Notes: generated by a model from the sequence alone, not told the origin. A DNA stretch of 64,000 nt from Litoditis marina (GCA_964036275.1 OZ038433.1:31479836-31543835), one strand, 5' to 3'. Shown: positions 1-13,272, counted from the first letter of the stretch. A program made the numbers and translations.

Positions 1-247
1 GAATTCATTCTGTTACTTTTTTTATTAATTCAGTCCCCAAAACAATAGTAAGGAAACAATTAAAGCTAACTAACTTAAAATTGGTCTAAACCGGACTTGT
101 TGTGGCAGTTAGCGGGCCCGATGTCGCAAGCTTTTGGTATATTAGACCTCCTGTCCGTCAACCGTAATTTTGTCCAATCATTGTACAACCTGGAAAATTT
201 AAGTTGTAGTATAAGAAAATATGTCCGACTCATTTATAACATTTCAG

Positions 248-3200
248 TGAATTCTGTATTCTGATAGCATTCGCAACATTTTTGGAGAATGTTCACGTAC
301 CTATTCCGTACTTCTCAATGAAAGAAAAGAAACTGCGAGTAAACCGAGTTCGACTATTCGGACAGTTCCCGGTCAGTTTTCTGTGATAAATGTTTTCGTT
401 ATTCACTGGTAATCATGGTAACCAGCGTTGGTTAGGGTGTGTAGGTCAGCAGGATACGTCTTTCTCACGACATGTAGATATTTTCACTCGAAACACAAAA
501 GTCGAGAAAAACCTTCGAGTGAAGTATTGTATGTTTTATATTCAGCACGTTGGTATGGAATTCTCAAGATCACCTTGAGTCGGTTCAGCCCGCGATATTT
601 TCAGTACCTGATCGGGATCGGCCTTGCCTGGTTTCTTTGCTTCATCCTGACTGTGACCGATTTGGAACCAACTGGGGGAGAGGCAAGAACTGACAAAAAT
701 ATGACTGTTACTGTGCTGAAACACTCGCCCTGGGTACAAGTACCGTACCCAGGTAAGTTATTTTGCATATTGGAGGATCTCACACAATTTTCAACCCATT
801 GGCCAGTCCCATTTGTATCGGCGAGTGATCGTGCAAATAAGAGAGACGCAGACTGTTTATGCTCTCTTTTGGTTGTACCTGGCCAATATCACAACATCGT
901 CTCAACTCTTTCTGAGACAAACTCAGATATTACCGTCATGGCTGTTTACTACAAACCAAATTTTTACTCGAGCTTAACAGATTAGTAAGGAAAGCAGCAA
1001 AAAACTATAGCTATTTTCGAACGGAAGTGTAAAGTGCACACAGTGTAACTTAGTGTACACTGAGGAAAGTTTGAGTACCTGAAAACTAGTTTCATTTATA
1101 CATAATTTTGCTGACATATCACCCCCATTGTCATTCCAGGTCAATTTGGAGTTCCGAAGATCTCAGCCGGTCTTCTTCTTGGTTTTGTCGCCTCCACACT
1201 CGCCTGTATTATGGAAGGAATCGGAGACTACAAAATGTGTGCCAAGGTGAGTATCGTCATAATCAGTATTTTGTTAATAACTATTGTTTGTATAGTTAGA
1301 AGTTTATCAACTGTGTTCAATAGTTCAGGTTTCTCACCAACGCCATCCGCCAGCGTCTTCCGTCAATCGTGCAATTATTTGTGAAGGTACAGTCAAAATC
1401 AATCTTATCTAAATGTTTACAGTAACAATGCTCAAATTCTCTATGTCCTATCGTCTTTGAATCTCGGCCTTCGTGTAATGTATTGTTGGTTTTCTTGTTA
1501 GATCGAACACGAGGTGATATGAAGTTCTTTATTTAGTGCTGACGTTTCGGCGGGTTCGCCGTCTTCAGAGAGTTGACTGATGCCTTTTTCAGGCTCTGAA
1601 GATGGCGAACCCGCCGAAACGTCAGCGCTAGATAAAGAACATCATATCACCTCGTGTTCGGTCTAACAAGAAAACCAACAGTGCTCAAATTGCTCAAAAT
1701 GTTCAGCAGATGTGAATTTATCTGGGAGTACACACCTTTCAGAAGTTTTGAACTCGTTCTATGAGAGTCCCGTGTGAAAGAGAAGATCCCACTCCATCTT
1801 TTCTTTGTTGATCTACTTCTTTATTGGATAGCGTGGTGACTTCAAACAAATTTTTTTTCAAATTGTGATTTGAAAACAAAAAGTGATTGGGAAAACTCAT
1901 AAAATGATGTTTGAGGTCTTGGGTCGGTTCTTGCGGCGTTTATGGGAGTTGGAACTGGTGTCACCACCTACACCGAGAATATTGCAGTAATGCATGTAAC
2001 AAAGGTATTGGTTTATCTTCTAAACCTTTCTTCATTGTCACGTCGGACCTGTTTGACTTCCTTTCTCGCCCTCACCAAAAAGCCCCGATTTATTGTGGTT
2101 GCGGGTTGAAGCGAAGCGAACCACTTTCTTTCTTTCCTATTCCTGGTTTGAGTGTGAGATGCAAGTTTGCCTTTATATGTGTGTTTGAAGAATATTGTAT
2201 GGAAAGTGATATTTGCTTATAAGCATATGTCCACCCTGTTGTCTGGACCTGTATTTGCCAGGGCAGCCTAGGCCGAACTGTGTGCCAAAGCCAGGGTTTT
2301 CTGCCCTACAATAAATTTTTGTTCAAACTTCAGAAACCTAAGGGTACGTTCATACCTAACATCTAGTGGAACATTTTGAACGTTTATTGAGTTGATGAAT
2401 GAACATTATTTAATTAAAGGTCGCGAGTCGTGTGACAATGCAGATGGCGGGTGTGTTCCTTATTCTTCTGGGGGTGTTCACCAAATGTGCCGCCCTTCTG
2501 GCCTCCATCCCCGATGCCTTGGTGGGAGGGGTACTCGGCATGGGAATGGCCATGATATCCGGAGTAGCTCTCAGCAACCTACAGGTAAAACATATACATA
2601 TTTATCTCTAAATTATATTTGTTGATCGCGTTCAACTAGTTGACACTAGTTAGTAACAAATGGTGTCCTCTTCACTTCTTGTTCCATGTGCGAATTGAAA
2701 GAGAAAGTTTCACGTTGAGAGGCTCCACAAAAAGTATGAAAGTGGGCTCGAAACTCGTTGTAATAGCTATGATTTGTGTTCATGGTAGAATTTGAGTTCG
2801 CGTAATGAAAAATGTTTCGAAAAAGCTCCATATAAGTATTCGTAAGAAGGTGGAAGGTAGAACGAAAACAAAATTATGTCAAATACTGTGTGCGACAACT
2901 AATGGGAATTCACCATTTTCCTAGGTTGACACAGTTTCAACGAAATTTTTATGAACAGAAAAACAACTTTTACAGCATTCAGTCAATGAACAGCTGTTAT
3001 ACAAACATTAATATAAAATTTGTTTGCAATCTTCCCTTTCCGTTTTGCAGACTGTCGATTTGCGTTTGACTCGCAATCTGACCATCATGGGAACTGCGCT
3101 TCTCATGGGAAACACTATCTCGTATCATTTCGGCAAGACGCCTGTGAACACAGGTTAGAACCTAACGTGTCGAGGTGAAGCTGACATCCATTTTTCTCTC

Positions 3201-4479
3201 AATGTGTTGTAATGGTAGTTTGCTTCTGGTGCGCTACTTTCAAAATTTCCCCGGCGCTTGCAGATGATTAATCAAATTCGGTCACCAGTTATAGTCGGTA
3301 AACATTTCTAGTCAACTGCAGAGTAGGATTGGTGGGGGAAAGCATCACATTTGAAAAATATTGATGCTCAAAGTAGGACGAATATGTGGGCCAATCCCAA
3401 CGCTTCGGTCCTTTAAACTGCGAAAACATTTTTAAACTGCGATTTGAATCCACAACCGTCCTTCTTTAAACACACTTTTTTCTCAGTTTCACGTGACTGT
3501 CTCATATAATTTTCAACAACCAAATCTCAACTGTGGTTTAACGTTTTTAATGGCCGGACTTACATTTTACTGTTGGGGATCTTCATTTTTCTATATTCAA
3601 GTGTTTTCTATTTCAGGTAACAAAGAGTGGGACGATGTGCTCAACATGCTTCTGGCTATTCCGATGTTGATTGGCGGACTAATTGCATTCATTTTGGATA
3701 ACACTGTTGGAGGTGAGATAGGATAGTTTTGCTGATGAAGATGAAGCTCATGGTGTGAATAGAATTTTTCGAATCCGTCGTGAATTAGGGAAGAACAGAA
3801 TGTTTATATTAGGTAGAATTTCGGTACCGACTCATGCGCGTTAACCATGTTGTGGATAGATTTGCCGCTAGCTAAATCGAGCACTTGTTAGCTGCATTCT
3901 GTTATTTGCCAGCAGATTCGCTGGTGGGTAGATCAAAGATGCGTAGATCTGTAAGCTCTCGCCTTTTGAAGAAAATTGTGTTTAATGTATTTTACGTCTT
4001 TATAGGAGCTACTCGAGAGCAACGCGGTTTCCCTGCTGAAGAAAACGATGGTTTATTGAAAGTGGAGGACGACGGTTACGCCCTCCCCGACTGCGTCAAT
4101 CGGTAAAGTCTAAATCATTTTTACATTTCACAGCAGTAAAGTACCATATCTTATCACTAGTTGATCTGGAACGGCTGAAAGACTGTAGAATCATTTTGAA
4201 GGTATTTAAAAAATTGGAAATAAGGATCCTTCAATTGAGATAGAATTGCTGTAGCTAGAGTTAGACCGGTCGGTCAGTCATTGAGTAATGTCTCTGGAAA
4301 ATTTCAGTGCAAAATTTTATAACATTTCATCTAGTTATTCTTTCAGATTCTTGATAGGTTTCCCACTCGTCGCCAAACTACCATTTTTCCCGCCCATTCA
4401 AAAAATCAACCGTGTTTCGCCTTCTTCGAAAAATCCCGATACTGTACAAAGATCTCAGTACGATGTGGAGAGTTTTTGA
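248..4479 (+). CDS. SLC23-family nucleobase/ascorbate transporter, 5' partial
   Basis: Membrane transporter of the NAT/SLC23 family (Na-dependent ascorbate or nucleobase uptake at the plasma membrane). Ten exons keep phase throughout: 248-371, 569-752, 1140-1246, 1329-1386, 1916-2004, 2420-2584, 3051-3153, 3617-3712, 4006-4102, 4347-4479 (TGA). They give about 384 residues, against roughly 550-650 for the family, so N-terminal exons lie before the window. Hallmarks in order: ARTD, PYPG..GVP, ESIGDY-like EGIGDY, HPPASSVNRA, then TYTENIAVMHVTKVASR, which is the family signature (E-N-x-x-x-x-x-x-T-K) with Ala where Gly is usual. These are followed by SIPDALVGG, ALSNLQ, and the last helix FILDNTVGG. 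The acceptor of exon 1916 is TTTGAG, slightly off consensus. The substrate (ascorbate or nucleobase) cannot be decided from sequence alone. The last exon has an orphan relative at 58905. Confidence 0.9.
1485..1679. repeat. Foldback repeat in the SLC23 intron
   Basis: A near-perfect inverted repeat with arms of about 80 bp, beginning GTTGGTTTTCTTGTTAGA and ending in its complement. The arms meet at a short loop around 1575-1590 and carry GACGTTTCGGCGGGTTCGCC. It lies wholly inside the intron between exons ending 1386 and starting 1916, so it should not alter the protein. It looks like a small MITE-type element. Confidence 0.75.
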
Positions 4480-4741
4480 AGACACCGAAAGATTACAATA
4501 TGAGTTTCGGATGGTTATAATAGTTATTGCCGACTTCCAGCCGCTTATGTACAATTCACCAACAAACATTAATAGCGAAGTACCCCAGAAATCGCACCTC
4601 AAAGCTCTATCTCGTCATCATTGGAATAAAAGCCGTATTTTGAAGGAACAAATGGCGGTATATGCTATTGGAGCGAATTTCAGGAAGCGTTGACTAGCGG
4701 CTTAGTTATTTTTGCTGATAACCAGGAATCTAGCAATGAGC

Positions 4742-4751
4742 AATAAATAAA
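4742..4751 (+). terminator. Overlapping polyadenylation signals after the SLC23 gene
   Basis: AATAAATAAA contains two overlapping AATAAA hexamers about 265 bp after the SLC23 stop codon. This is the first clear signal downstream and fits a 3' UTR of normal length for the gene. Confidence 0.5.
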
Positions 4752-4759
4752 ACGTAATA

Positions 4760-6869
4760 ATTGTAATCTCAATCGAAACTCGTTGAAAGTTCTCTCAATT
4801 AGCTTATCCGGCTTACATGAGCGTAGAAAATGCGATCATAGATTTGATTGTCTCATTGCATCGCGAACATCCCATAACTTTGGGTATACATACAATATGT
4901 GGTATTTCCATTCAAACATGTAAGCGTTGCATGTGAAGTTGAACTTCATCTGACTTAATAGCAGAGCACTCTGCGCATAATTACGCGACATCGCATCACA
5001 CTGCGTAACACTGCCTAGCAATCAGATGCGTATCACGTTGCAGACCGGAAGAAAATATATAAACCTACCTCCATGATGAATTTGCGTTTTAACTGATTTG
5101 AAATTCACGAAGGAATATAATTCACGTCTAATTCGCTCTCTTGCAAGACACGTAACGTGAACAAAATCGTGTTCCAGTTGTACGCGAGGCTGGAAATAAA
5201 AACATTTTCCTCAATAACTTATCTTCATCTTCATTGTATAGATCTATATAGGTACATATTACGTTCTTCTTTTGCTATTATTTCATAAACGGGTTCCGAT
5301 AGTAGAAACATGAAAACGTTTCATTGTTAAAACTACAATAGTGTTGGTTTGACCCCCGTGTACTCGGTTCAACATTGGTTTTTTTTTTGCGTGATTCCAT
5401 CTGTTTATAACTCGATGGTTCTCTCCATTTGAGTTGTTATTTTTCTGTCAATAAACTGACCGTCTAGAAGATATTCTCATGTTACTAGAGTTGTTGTATG
5501 CTTGTATTTATCCTCGGAAAATGCCAAATAAACTTTATGTGAGTTCTACAGTATATGCCAGTAGTAATGGTTATGTGTGTTCATATTCGAGGGTAAGGGA
5601 GAACGAAATACCAAAAAGTGAACTTTTTCCCATTACTCTGAAATATGCAAAGAAGATTCTTACCAGTTTCCGGAAGCGAGAGAAATACTCGCGCGAACGA
5701 GTGTCCAAGATCCAACAAAGGTATTGACATCTTATTAGTATTAGTATGTAGTTATTTATTTATTTATATTTATTCATTCATATTGATTTATAAAAATGTA
5801 TTCATAGTATGTAGTTGCTCACAAAGTTGCGTAATTTCTCCACTTGCTCGGTATTGTTTGCACATTTCCCAGCTGCACATTTCCCAGCTGGGCAGCTTGC
5901 CAATGAAGCTTCAAGGCAGTTTTTGAACGAGTTGAAATACTTCAAAACCATATGTAAAATATATGTTTTCTCTAACCAACAGTCTTCCAAAGTTTTTGGC
6001 ACGCTGCCAACGAGTCCAGTTGGGAAATGTGAGCACTATATTTACGTTATACGGTCCTATGTGAGAAAGACTAAACAAACAAAGTTTGAACACGTTCAAA
6101 AACATTCATGTTCTGTAAGTGTAAAGAGTAAAAACGTGGATAATTCCAACTTTTTCCCTTTTGTGCTGCATACATTTCTTCGCGAGACAGTCGTCTTATT
6201 TTAAAAACATTTTGTGTAACTACTGAAAATACACATAAGGCCATAGACCGTATTTTCTGAACTTACCAAAAATAAACAAAACTCCATTAAAAAAGTGGGT
6301 GTGCAATAACATAGTGATATGTGCGAGCTACTCAGGAAGGGTAGGTCTTCCTTCTCCGAGTTTATCGGAGGTAGAAAACAAAAAAAAATCAAATATAGGG
6401 TGCGTCCTCAACAAAGCCTACACGGTAAATGTATGTTGTTCCCGCCGTGTTTGTAGTTTGATCCAATTACGTCTAGATGAAAATTCTTTAAACATAATGA
6501 TCCGTTTCATCGGAAATATTATTTTCAGCTGTTGAGTTGAAAATTCAAAAAGGCACAAGCAGTTGTGAATTATTTAATATTGACTACTTTTGAGTTAAAA
6601 CTCGTTGAGCACAAATGTGTGCAACTTCAGATGCAAAACAGTAGCAATCCGTCCAACATCATGAGAAATTCATATGAGTTCGTCATGAGATTCTCGTGAC
6701 ACCTCATGAGCTACTCGTGAACTTCTAATGTTGTAGCACAGCAATCAATTTAATGTTATGAGAAGTTCGTGAGATGTTGCCTACGTAATCCAAACCTATA
6801 AAAGATGAAAGGCGTAAAATTGTTCAAATATCTGTACACATTTGTCTCAAGAAGTCCATCCTAGACTAG
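4760..6869. other. Intergenic region without a supported gene
   Basis: Open frames here are short and have no recognisable domain or convincing splice structure. Visible are a duplicated ACATTTCCCAGCTG block near 5862-5892 and a stretch at about 6078-6200 (GAACACGTTCAAAAACATT, later CGCGAGACAGTCGTCT) that recurs at 19040-19080 and 21070-21180. It therefore holds a dispersed repeat. Confidence 0.4.
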
Positions 6870-6955
6870 GAAATGGATATATAACTGTGTACCGCGAGGC
6901 TCGAACCTGTGACGAGAAGTGTATAGGCAAGTGCTCTAACCACATCACTGCTGTT
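6870..6955 (-). ncRNA. tRNA-derived, SINE-like sequence (degenerate)
   Basis: Read on the minus strand, this stretch has an A-box-like GTGGTTAGAGCAC followed about 35 nt later by a B-box GGTTCGAGCC, the internal RNA polymerase III promoter arrangement of tRNA genes. The anticodon and acceptor stems do not fold properly, so it is probably a tRNA-derived SINE or pseudogene, not a functional tRNA. It abuts a copy of the short dispersed repeat at 6953. Confidence 0.4.
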
Positions 6956-7071
6956 AGTCAATTGCACAGTCACGCCAAACATGTCAAACACAGCAAAACT
7001 CAGAAACGTGCAATGACAAAGGCCACGATTCCACATTAAAATGCTAAATTAACGTGACTATTCAATTTACC
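6953..7071 (+). repeat. Short dispersed repeat, copy 1 of 6
   Basis: About 120 bp starting GTTAGTCAATTGCACAGTCA, with internal ACACAGCA, CGTGCAATGACAAAG and a closing GTGACTATTCAATT. The same block recurs at 30621 (-), 30846 (+), 60072 (-), 61534 (+) and 63230 (+). The ends are weakly complementary (GTCACGT...ACGTGAC), which suggests a short non-autonomous DNA element. Confidence 0.6.
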
Positions 7072-7189
7072 TCTAATATAGCCATTTGTTTCTGAGTTTA
7101 ATTAAAGTTTTTAGGGTGAATGTTTGTCATACTTGTTCACCATAAATATTCTTCAGACTAAACTGGCTAATTTATGACTTATCAAACAG

Positions 7190-7582
7190 CAGGAGGAAGA
7201 TCCATCAACTACTCGAATAAACTTCCGTAGTCCACTCAAAACAAACCAGGTGAGTAACAAATGCTCATATTCATCCACGTAGAACGCGGAAGGCTAACTT
7301 GTTTGTGATGACTTTCACCGAAATGATACTACTGCATCAAACAGGAACAACAAGCACATAAAATAGAACATATTCAATTTTCCTACACTCACCCGGAACC
7401 TCTATTTTGCCAGTTGTTTTGAATACTTCCGACTAGTTGGTCGGGGTGGGGATTTCCCTGTTGATTCGTTAGTTCATCTACATGAGACAATCTTCAATCA
7501 GAACTGCACTAAGTGTATCAACTTAAACGGTTGCTTAGTTGAATGCCGAACAGAGCACGGTTGGAGCAATCATGAGCATCCC
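7190..7582 (+). other. Possible exons of an unrecognised gene
   Basis: Two splice-bounded open stretches: 7190-7249 (preceded by AAACAG, followed by GTGAGT) and 7345-7422 (preceded by AAACAG, ending TGA). Both are phase 0 and join in frame. A different open frame, preceded by TTTTGCCAG, runs 7412-7582 and is Cys-rich (NCTKCINLNGC). The two readings exclude each other. No domain is recognised, and either may be chance. Confidence 0.2.
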
Positions 7583-7815
7583 GGTCTTTTATCCCCACCT
7601 CCGTTTCCTTGAAGGACGCCAGGCACCAATATGGAGAAATCACGTTCGGACCCGCGGAGAATTAATTTCTGTCCCAGGGAATTTTGTACAACCATCTAAC
7701 TTCTCTGCATTTGCGTTATGTTTCGTTGCACAGTGCGCTATGCTAATCTATAATAATTATTACTAGCGCTATGCTAATTTCTAGCCTCGACAGTTCCATT
7801 TTAATAAAACTATAA

Positions 7816-8524
7816 TTCATGAAAAAGTGGGGGCCCAACGAATGTAAGATTTGTCTTCTGCTGTGCGCCCCTTAGACAACTACTCTCAAATGGAACATCT
7901 ACTGCTACAAAAATCGAAAAATACTTATGTATAACTGTTAACTACAAACATACAAAAGGCGTAAAATATTTTTTCAAACCTGTAAACTAGAATCTGTAAA
8001 TAACCGAAAAATACTAATATACTCAAGTATAACTGTTCATTACAAACATACAAAAGTCGTAAAATATTTTCTCAAACCTGTAAACCAGAATCTACAAGTC
8101 ACAGCTGCGAAAGAGAGAGCAACTGTTGAATAATATGCCAAACGTTATAGCACCTAGAATTGAAGTAATGATCAAAAACACCAACCATTGTGCACAAAAC
8201 CAGGAACTCTATAATTGACTACGTTGAATTAACACCTGTGATTTGTATATTCTAGTTTACAGGTTTGAGAAAATATTTTACGACTTTTGTATGTTTGTAA
8301 TGAACAGTTATACTTGAGTATATTAGTATTTTTCGGTTATTTACAGATTCTAGTTTACAGGTTTGAAAAAATATTCTACGCCTTTTGTATGTTTGTAGTT
8401 AACAGTTATACATGAGTATTTTTCGGTTTCTGTAGCAGTAGCTTCTCCATTTGAGAGCAGTTGTCTAAGGGGCGCACAGCAGAAGACAAATCTCACAGTC
8501 GTTGGGCCCCCACTTTTTCATGAA
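7816..8524. repeat. Foldback element FB1
   Basis: Starts TTCATGAAAAAGTGGGGGCC and ends in the reverse complement. The arms are about 280 bp, almost fully complementary, with a spacer around 8100-8245. The arms contain an internally duplicated segment (AACCTGTAAACTAGAATCT). The same element recurs at 12743-13272 and 45149-45677 with shorter arms. It contains no protein-coding frame. Confidence 0.8.
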
Positions 8525-8689
8525 TTTTTCTCTTTTTGTATACATGCCGTAGGTATGTGGTTTGATCTGTACGGTGCAGATAAAAGTGTGTTCTTGATGA
8601 ACCACTTGTCAAGTATTACCAACATTCGGAAAAAAATATGACGTCAACATTGCAGTTCTAGAAACTTACTTCATCTGCCCTTCATAATC

Positions 8690-10386
8690 CCAGAGTGCGT
8701 CATGTTTGAATGTAGTTTCATCGTGAATTGACCATTTTTAAGAAACTTCCAGCATTCGAAAACATATTTCACGTCAATTTTTTTGAAAGTTGACGTCATC
8801 TGGCCTTCTGATTTCCAGAATAAGTCATATTTAGATAAAGTTCTGTGTTTCACCGTTAATTGACCCTTTCTAAGATATTACCATCGTTTAAAAATATATG
8901 TGACGTCAACTTTGCACTTTTCAAAAATGACGTCATCTGGTCTCCAGAATCCCAGAATACATCACTCTCAGATTGAGTTTCACCGCTAATTGACCCTTTC
9001 TAAGATATTATCATCATTTGAAAATATATGTGACGTCAACTTTGCACTTTTCAAAAATGACGTCATCTGGTCTCCAGAATCCCAGAATACATCACTCTCA
9101 GATTGAGTTTCACCGTTAATTGACCCTTTCTAAGATATTACCATCGTTTGAAAATATATGTGACGTCAACTTTGCACTTTTCAAAATCGACGTCATCTGG
9201 TCTCCAGAATCTCAGAATACGTCACTTTTAGATTGAGTTTCTCCGTTAATTGACCCTTTCTAAGATATTATCATCTTTTGAAAATATATGTGACGTCAAC
9301 TTTGCACTTTTCAAAAATGACGTCATCTGGTCTCCAGAATCCCAGAATACATCACTCTCAGATTGAGTTTCACCGTTAATTGACCCTTTGTAAGATATTA
9401 CTATCGTTTGAAAATATATGTGACGTCAACTTTGCACTTTTCAAAATCGACATCATCTGGTCTCCAGAATCCCAGAATAAATCACTCTCAGATTGAGTTT
9501 CACCGTTAATTGACCCTTTCTAAGATATTACCATCGTTTAAAAATATATGTGACGTCAACTTTGCACTTTTCAAAAATGTCGTCATCTGGTCTCCAGAAT
9601 CCCAGAATACATCACTCTCAGATTGAGTTTCACCGCTAATTGACCCTTTCTAAGATATTATCATCATTTGAAAATATATGTGACGTCAACTTTGCACTTT
9701 TCAAAAATGACGTCATCTGGTCTCCAGAATCCCAGAATACATCACTCTCAGATTGAGTTTCACCGTTAATTGACCCTTTCTAAGATATTACCATCGTTTG
9801 AAAATATATGTGACGTCAACTTTGCACTTTTCAAAATCGACGTCATCTGGTCTCCAGAATCTCAGAATACGTCACTTTTAGATTGAGTTTCTCCGTTAAT
9901 TGACCCTTTCTAAGATATTATCATCTTTTGAAAATATATGTGACGTCAACTTTGCACTTTTCAAAAATGACGTCATCTGGTCTCCAGAATCCCAGAATAC
10001 ATCACTCTCAGATTGAGTTTCACCGTTAATTGACCCTTTCTAAGATATTACTATCGTTTGAAAATATATGTGACGTCAACTTTGCACTTTTCAAAATCGA
10101 CGTCATCTGGTCTCCAGAATCCCAGAATAAATCACTCTCAGATTGAGTTTCACCGTTAATTGACCCTTTCTAAGATATTACCATCGTTTAAAAATATATG
10201 TGACGTCAACTTTGCACTTTTCAAAAATGACGTCATCTGGTCTCCAGAATCTCAGAATACGTCACTTTTAGATTGAGTTTCTCCGTTGATTGACCCTTTC
10301 TAAGATATTATCATCATTTGAAAATATATGTGACGTCAACTTTGCACTTTTCAAAAATGACGTCATCCGGTCTCCAGAATCCTGAA
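8690..10386 (+). repeat. 130-bp satellite array with 650-bp higher-order period
   Basis: GATTGAGTTT recurs at 8971, 9101, 9231, 9361, 9491, 9621, 9751, 9881, 10011, 10141 and 10271, exactly 130 bp apart. Variant bases repeat every five monomers (for example CTCCG at 9231 and 9881; ACTATCG at about 9400 and 10050; TCTTTTG at about 9271 and 9921), giving a 650-bp higher-order unit. Monomers typically hold two TGACGTCA palindromes, one followed by ACTTTGCAC and one by TCTGG; some second copies are mutated (TCGACGTCA, TGTCGTCA). Units before 8840 are more diverged. Non-coding. Confidence 0.9.
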
Positions 10387-12742
10387 GGACGTCAGGAATT
10401 GAATACTTCATACTCGAATAAAAGTCACGATGGCATCATATTTCAATTTTCGAGCAAATCGGTAAATGTCACTCTAAGTTACAATACAGTTTGAGTTGTC
10501 GACCGGACAGAGAGAGTGAGAGAGCGTGCTAAATGGAGAGACGCAGACACGTTCCGAAAAATGTCTATAACTTCGAGTAAAACAATTTTTTCTTGATTTT
10601 TTTTTTGCTCCGCGAGTGTTTGAGTAGGTATCACATGTCTTCCACAATTTTCAACGAATTCGGTTAATTAGAAACTCTTGAACTGGGTTTACTTTTCTTG
10701 TCACAACCCACCCACCCACACACACACCCACCCACCCACACACGACGGAAGTTGGCGCTCTTGATGGAGCGCATGAGGTCATAACTTGGCTCAAACTCAA
10801 CCGATTTCGCTCAAATTTGAAACACGGTTAGGGAATTAGCTATAGAAAACAAATACATCAATAAAAACTTTGTTTTGCAAATTTCAGCCTTTTTATGGGA
10901 AAACTAAAAAAACGGAAGCGCGCATTGGCCGGACCAAAGACAAATCTCGCACAGCGCTTCGCGCTGCGCGCGATTCGTTGGGCCCCCACTTTTTCATGAA
11001 TTTTTCTCTTTTTGTATACATGCCGTAGGTATGTGGTTTGATCTGTACGGTGCAGATAAAATTGTTTTCTTGATGAACCACTTGTCAAGTATTACCATCA
11101 TTCGGAAAAAAAATATGACGTCAACATTGCAGTTCTAGAAACTTACTTCATCTGCCCTTCAGAATCGCAGAATACGTCATGTTTGAATGAAGTTTTAACG
11201 TTAATATACCACTTTAAGATATTTTCAGCATTTGAAAATATATGTGACGTCAACTTTGCACTTTTCAAAAATGACGTCATCTGGTCTCCAGAATCCCAGA
11301 ATACGTCACTCTTAGATTGAGTTTCACCGTTAATTGACCCTTTCTAAGACATTTTCATCATTTGAAAATATATTTGACGTCAACCTTGCACTTTTCAAAA
11401 ATGACGTCATCTGGTCTCCAGAATCCCAGAATACGTCACTCTTAGATTGAGTTTCACCGTTAATTGACAGTTTCTAAGATATTACCATCATTTGAAAATA
11501 TATGTGACGTCAACTTTGCACTTTTCAAAAATGACGTCATCCGAGCTCCAGAATCCTCGATGACGTCATCAGTAGAATCCTTACATCTAAATCGATGTCA
11601 GTTCATGTCGTGGTATCATACTTCAAATCGCGCGCAGCGCGAAGCGCTGTGCGAGATTTGTCTTTGGTCCGGCTAATGCGCGCTTTCATTTTTTTAGTTC
11701 ACTCTCAAAAAGGTCCAATTGTGCAAATCAAAACTTTTTATGATTTGCTGATTTTCTATGGCACATTTACAAGCTATATTCAAAATGTGAACGAAATTGA
11801 TTAAGTTTGAGCCGAGTTATGACGTTATGCGCTTCATGCAGACCGCCAACTTCCGCCGTGTATCTGTCTGTCTGTGTGTGTGCGCACTCCTGGGAAATTT
11901 TTATGTGTGAACCGATTTGACTGAAAATTTGGGACACGATAGATATCCCACTCAAATCTTGGGGGCGCAAACTTTTTTTCGAAAAAAATCATTTTTCATT
12001 AAGTTATAGGTCTTTGAAAATGTCTCTGCGTCTCTTCATTTCGTGCACTCTCTCGCCCTCTCTGTCACGGTAAATCAAATTGCGTTATAACTCAGCTCAG
12101 TCCTAACCAATTCAAGTAAAATTTGGAGTATGATACCACGACATGAACTGACATTGATTCAGATGTAAGTCTTCTACTGATGACGTCATCGAGGATTCTG
12201 GAGCTCGGATGACGTCATTTTTGAAAAGTGCAAAGTTGATGTCACATATGTTTTCAAATCATGGTAATATCTTGGGAAGGGTCAATTAACGGTGAAACTC
12301 AATCTAAGAGTGACGTATTCTGGGATTCTGGAGACCAGATGACGTCATTTTTGAAAAGTGCAAAGTTGACGTCACATATTATTTCAAATGCTGAAAATAT
12401 CTCAAAAATGGTATATTAACGATGAAACTTTATCTAAATATGACTTATTCTGGAATTCAGAAGACCAGATGACGTCAACTTTTGAAAAAATTGACGTGAA
12501 ATATGTTTTCGAATGCTGAAAGTTTCTTAAAAATGGTCAATTCACGATGAAACTTCATTCAAACATGACGTATTCTGGGAATCTGAAGGGCAGATAAAGT
12601 AAGTTTCCAGAACTGCAATGTTGACGTCATATTTTTTTCGTATGATGGTAATACTTGACAAGTCATTCATTAAGAAAACAATTTTATCTGCACCGTACAG
12701 ATCAAACCACATACCTACGGCATGTGTACAAAAAGAGAAAAA
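10387..12742. repeat. Inverted composite of satellite monomers and spacer
   Basis: After the array comes a spacer with GAGAGACGCAGA and CCACCCACA runs. Two arms of about 650-700 bp then face each other: 10980-11690 (CTTTTTGTATACATGCC, then three or four 130-bp-type monomers) and 12120-12742, its reverse complement. A GCGCGCAGCGCGAAGCGC block next to TTTGTCTTTGGTCCGG occurs at 10945-10975 and 11628-11670. The open frames in this stretch have no protein features and lie wholly in repeats. Confidence 0.75.
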
Positions 12743-13272
12743 TTCATTAAAAAGTGGGGGCCCAACGACTGTGAGATTTGTCTTCTGCTGTGCGCCGCTT
12801 AGACAGCTACTCTCAAATGGAGCAGCTACTGCTACAAAAACCGGAAAATACTTATATACTCAAGTATAACTGTTCATTACGAACATACAAAAGTCGTAAA
12901 ATATTTTTTCAAACCTGTAAACTATAATATACAAATCACAGATGTTAACTCAACGTAGTCAACTATAGAGATTCTGGTTTTGTACACAATGATTTGCAGT
13001 TTTGGTCCTTACTTGTTACTCTAGGTGCTATAACACTTGGCATATTATTCAACAGTTGTTCTCTCTTTTACAGCTGTGACTTGTAGATTCTAGTTTACAG
13101 GTTTGAAAAAATATTTTACGACTTTTGTATGTTCGTAATGAACAGTTATACTTGAGTATATAAGTATTTTCCGGTTTTTGTAGCAGTAGCTGCTCCATTT
13201 GAGAGTAGCTGTCTAAGCGGCGCACAGCAGAAGACAAATCTCACAGTCGTTGGGCCCCCACTTTTTAATGAA
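12743..13272. repeat. Foldback element FB2
   Basis: Begins TTCATTAAAAAGTGGGGGCC and ends in its complement (CCCCCACTTTTTAATGAA). The arms are about 200 bp around a spacer near 12940-13080. It is closely related to FB1 and FB3 and directly abuts the inverted satellite arm. Confidence 0.8.

Noticed and set aside
121..190. A possible earlier SLC23 exon (AGCGGGCCCGATGTCGCAAG region)
   Set aside because: Its translation does not resemble the expected transporter segment, and no phase-2 donor matches the exon at 248.
10858..11088. Open frames within the foldback/satellite block as protein genes
   Set aside because: They are copies of repeat DNA, recur in inverted form at other repeats and show no domains or codon structure.
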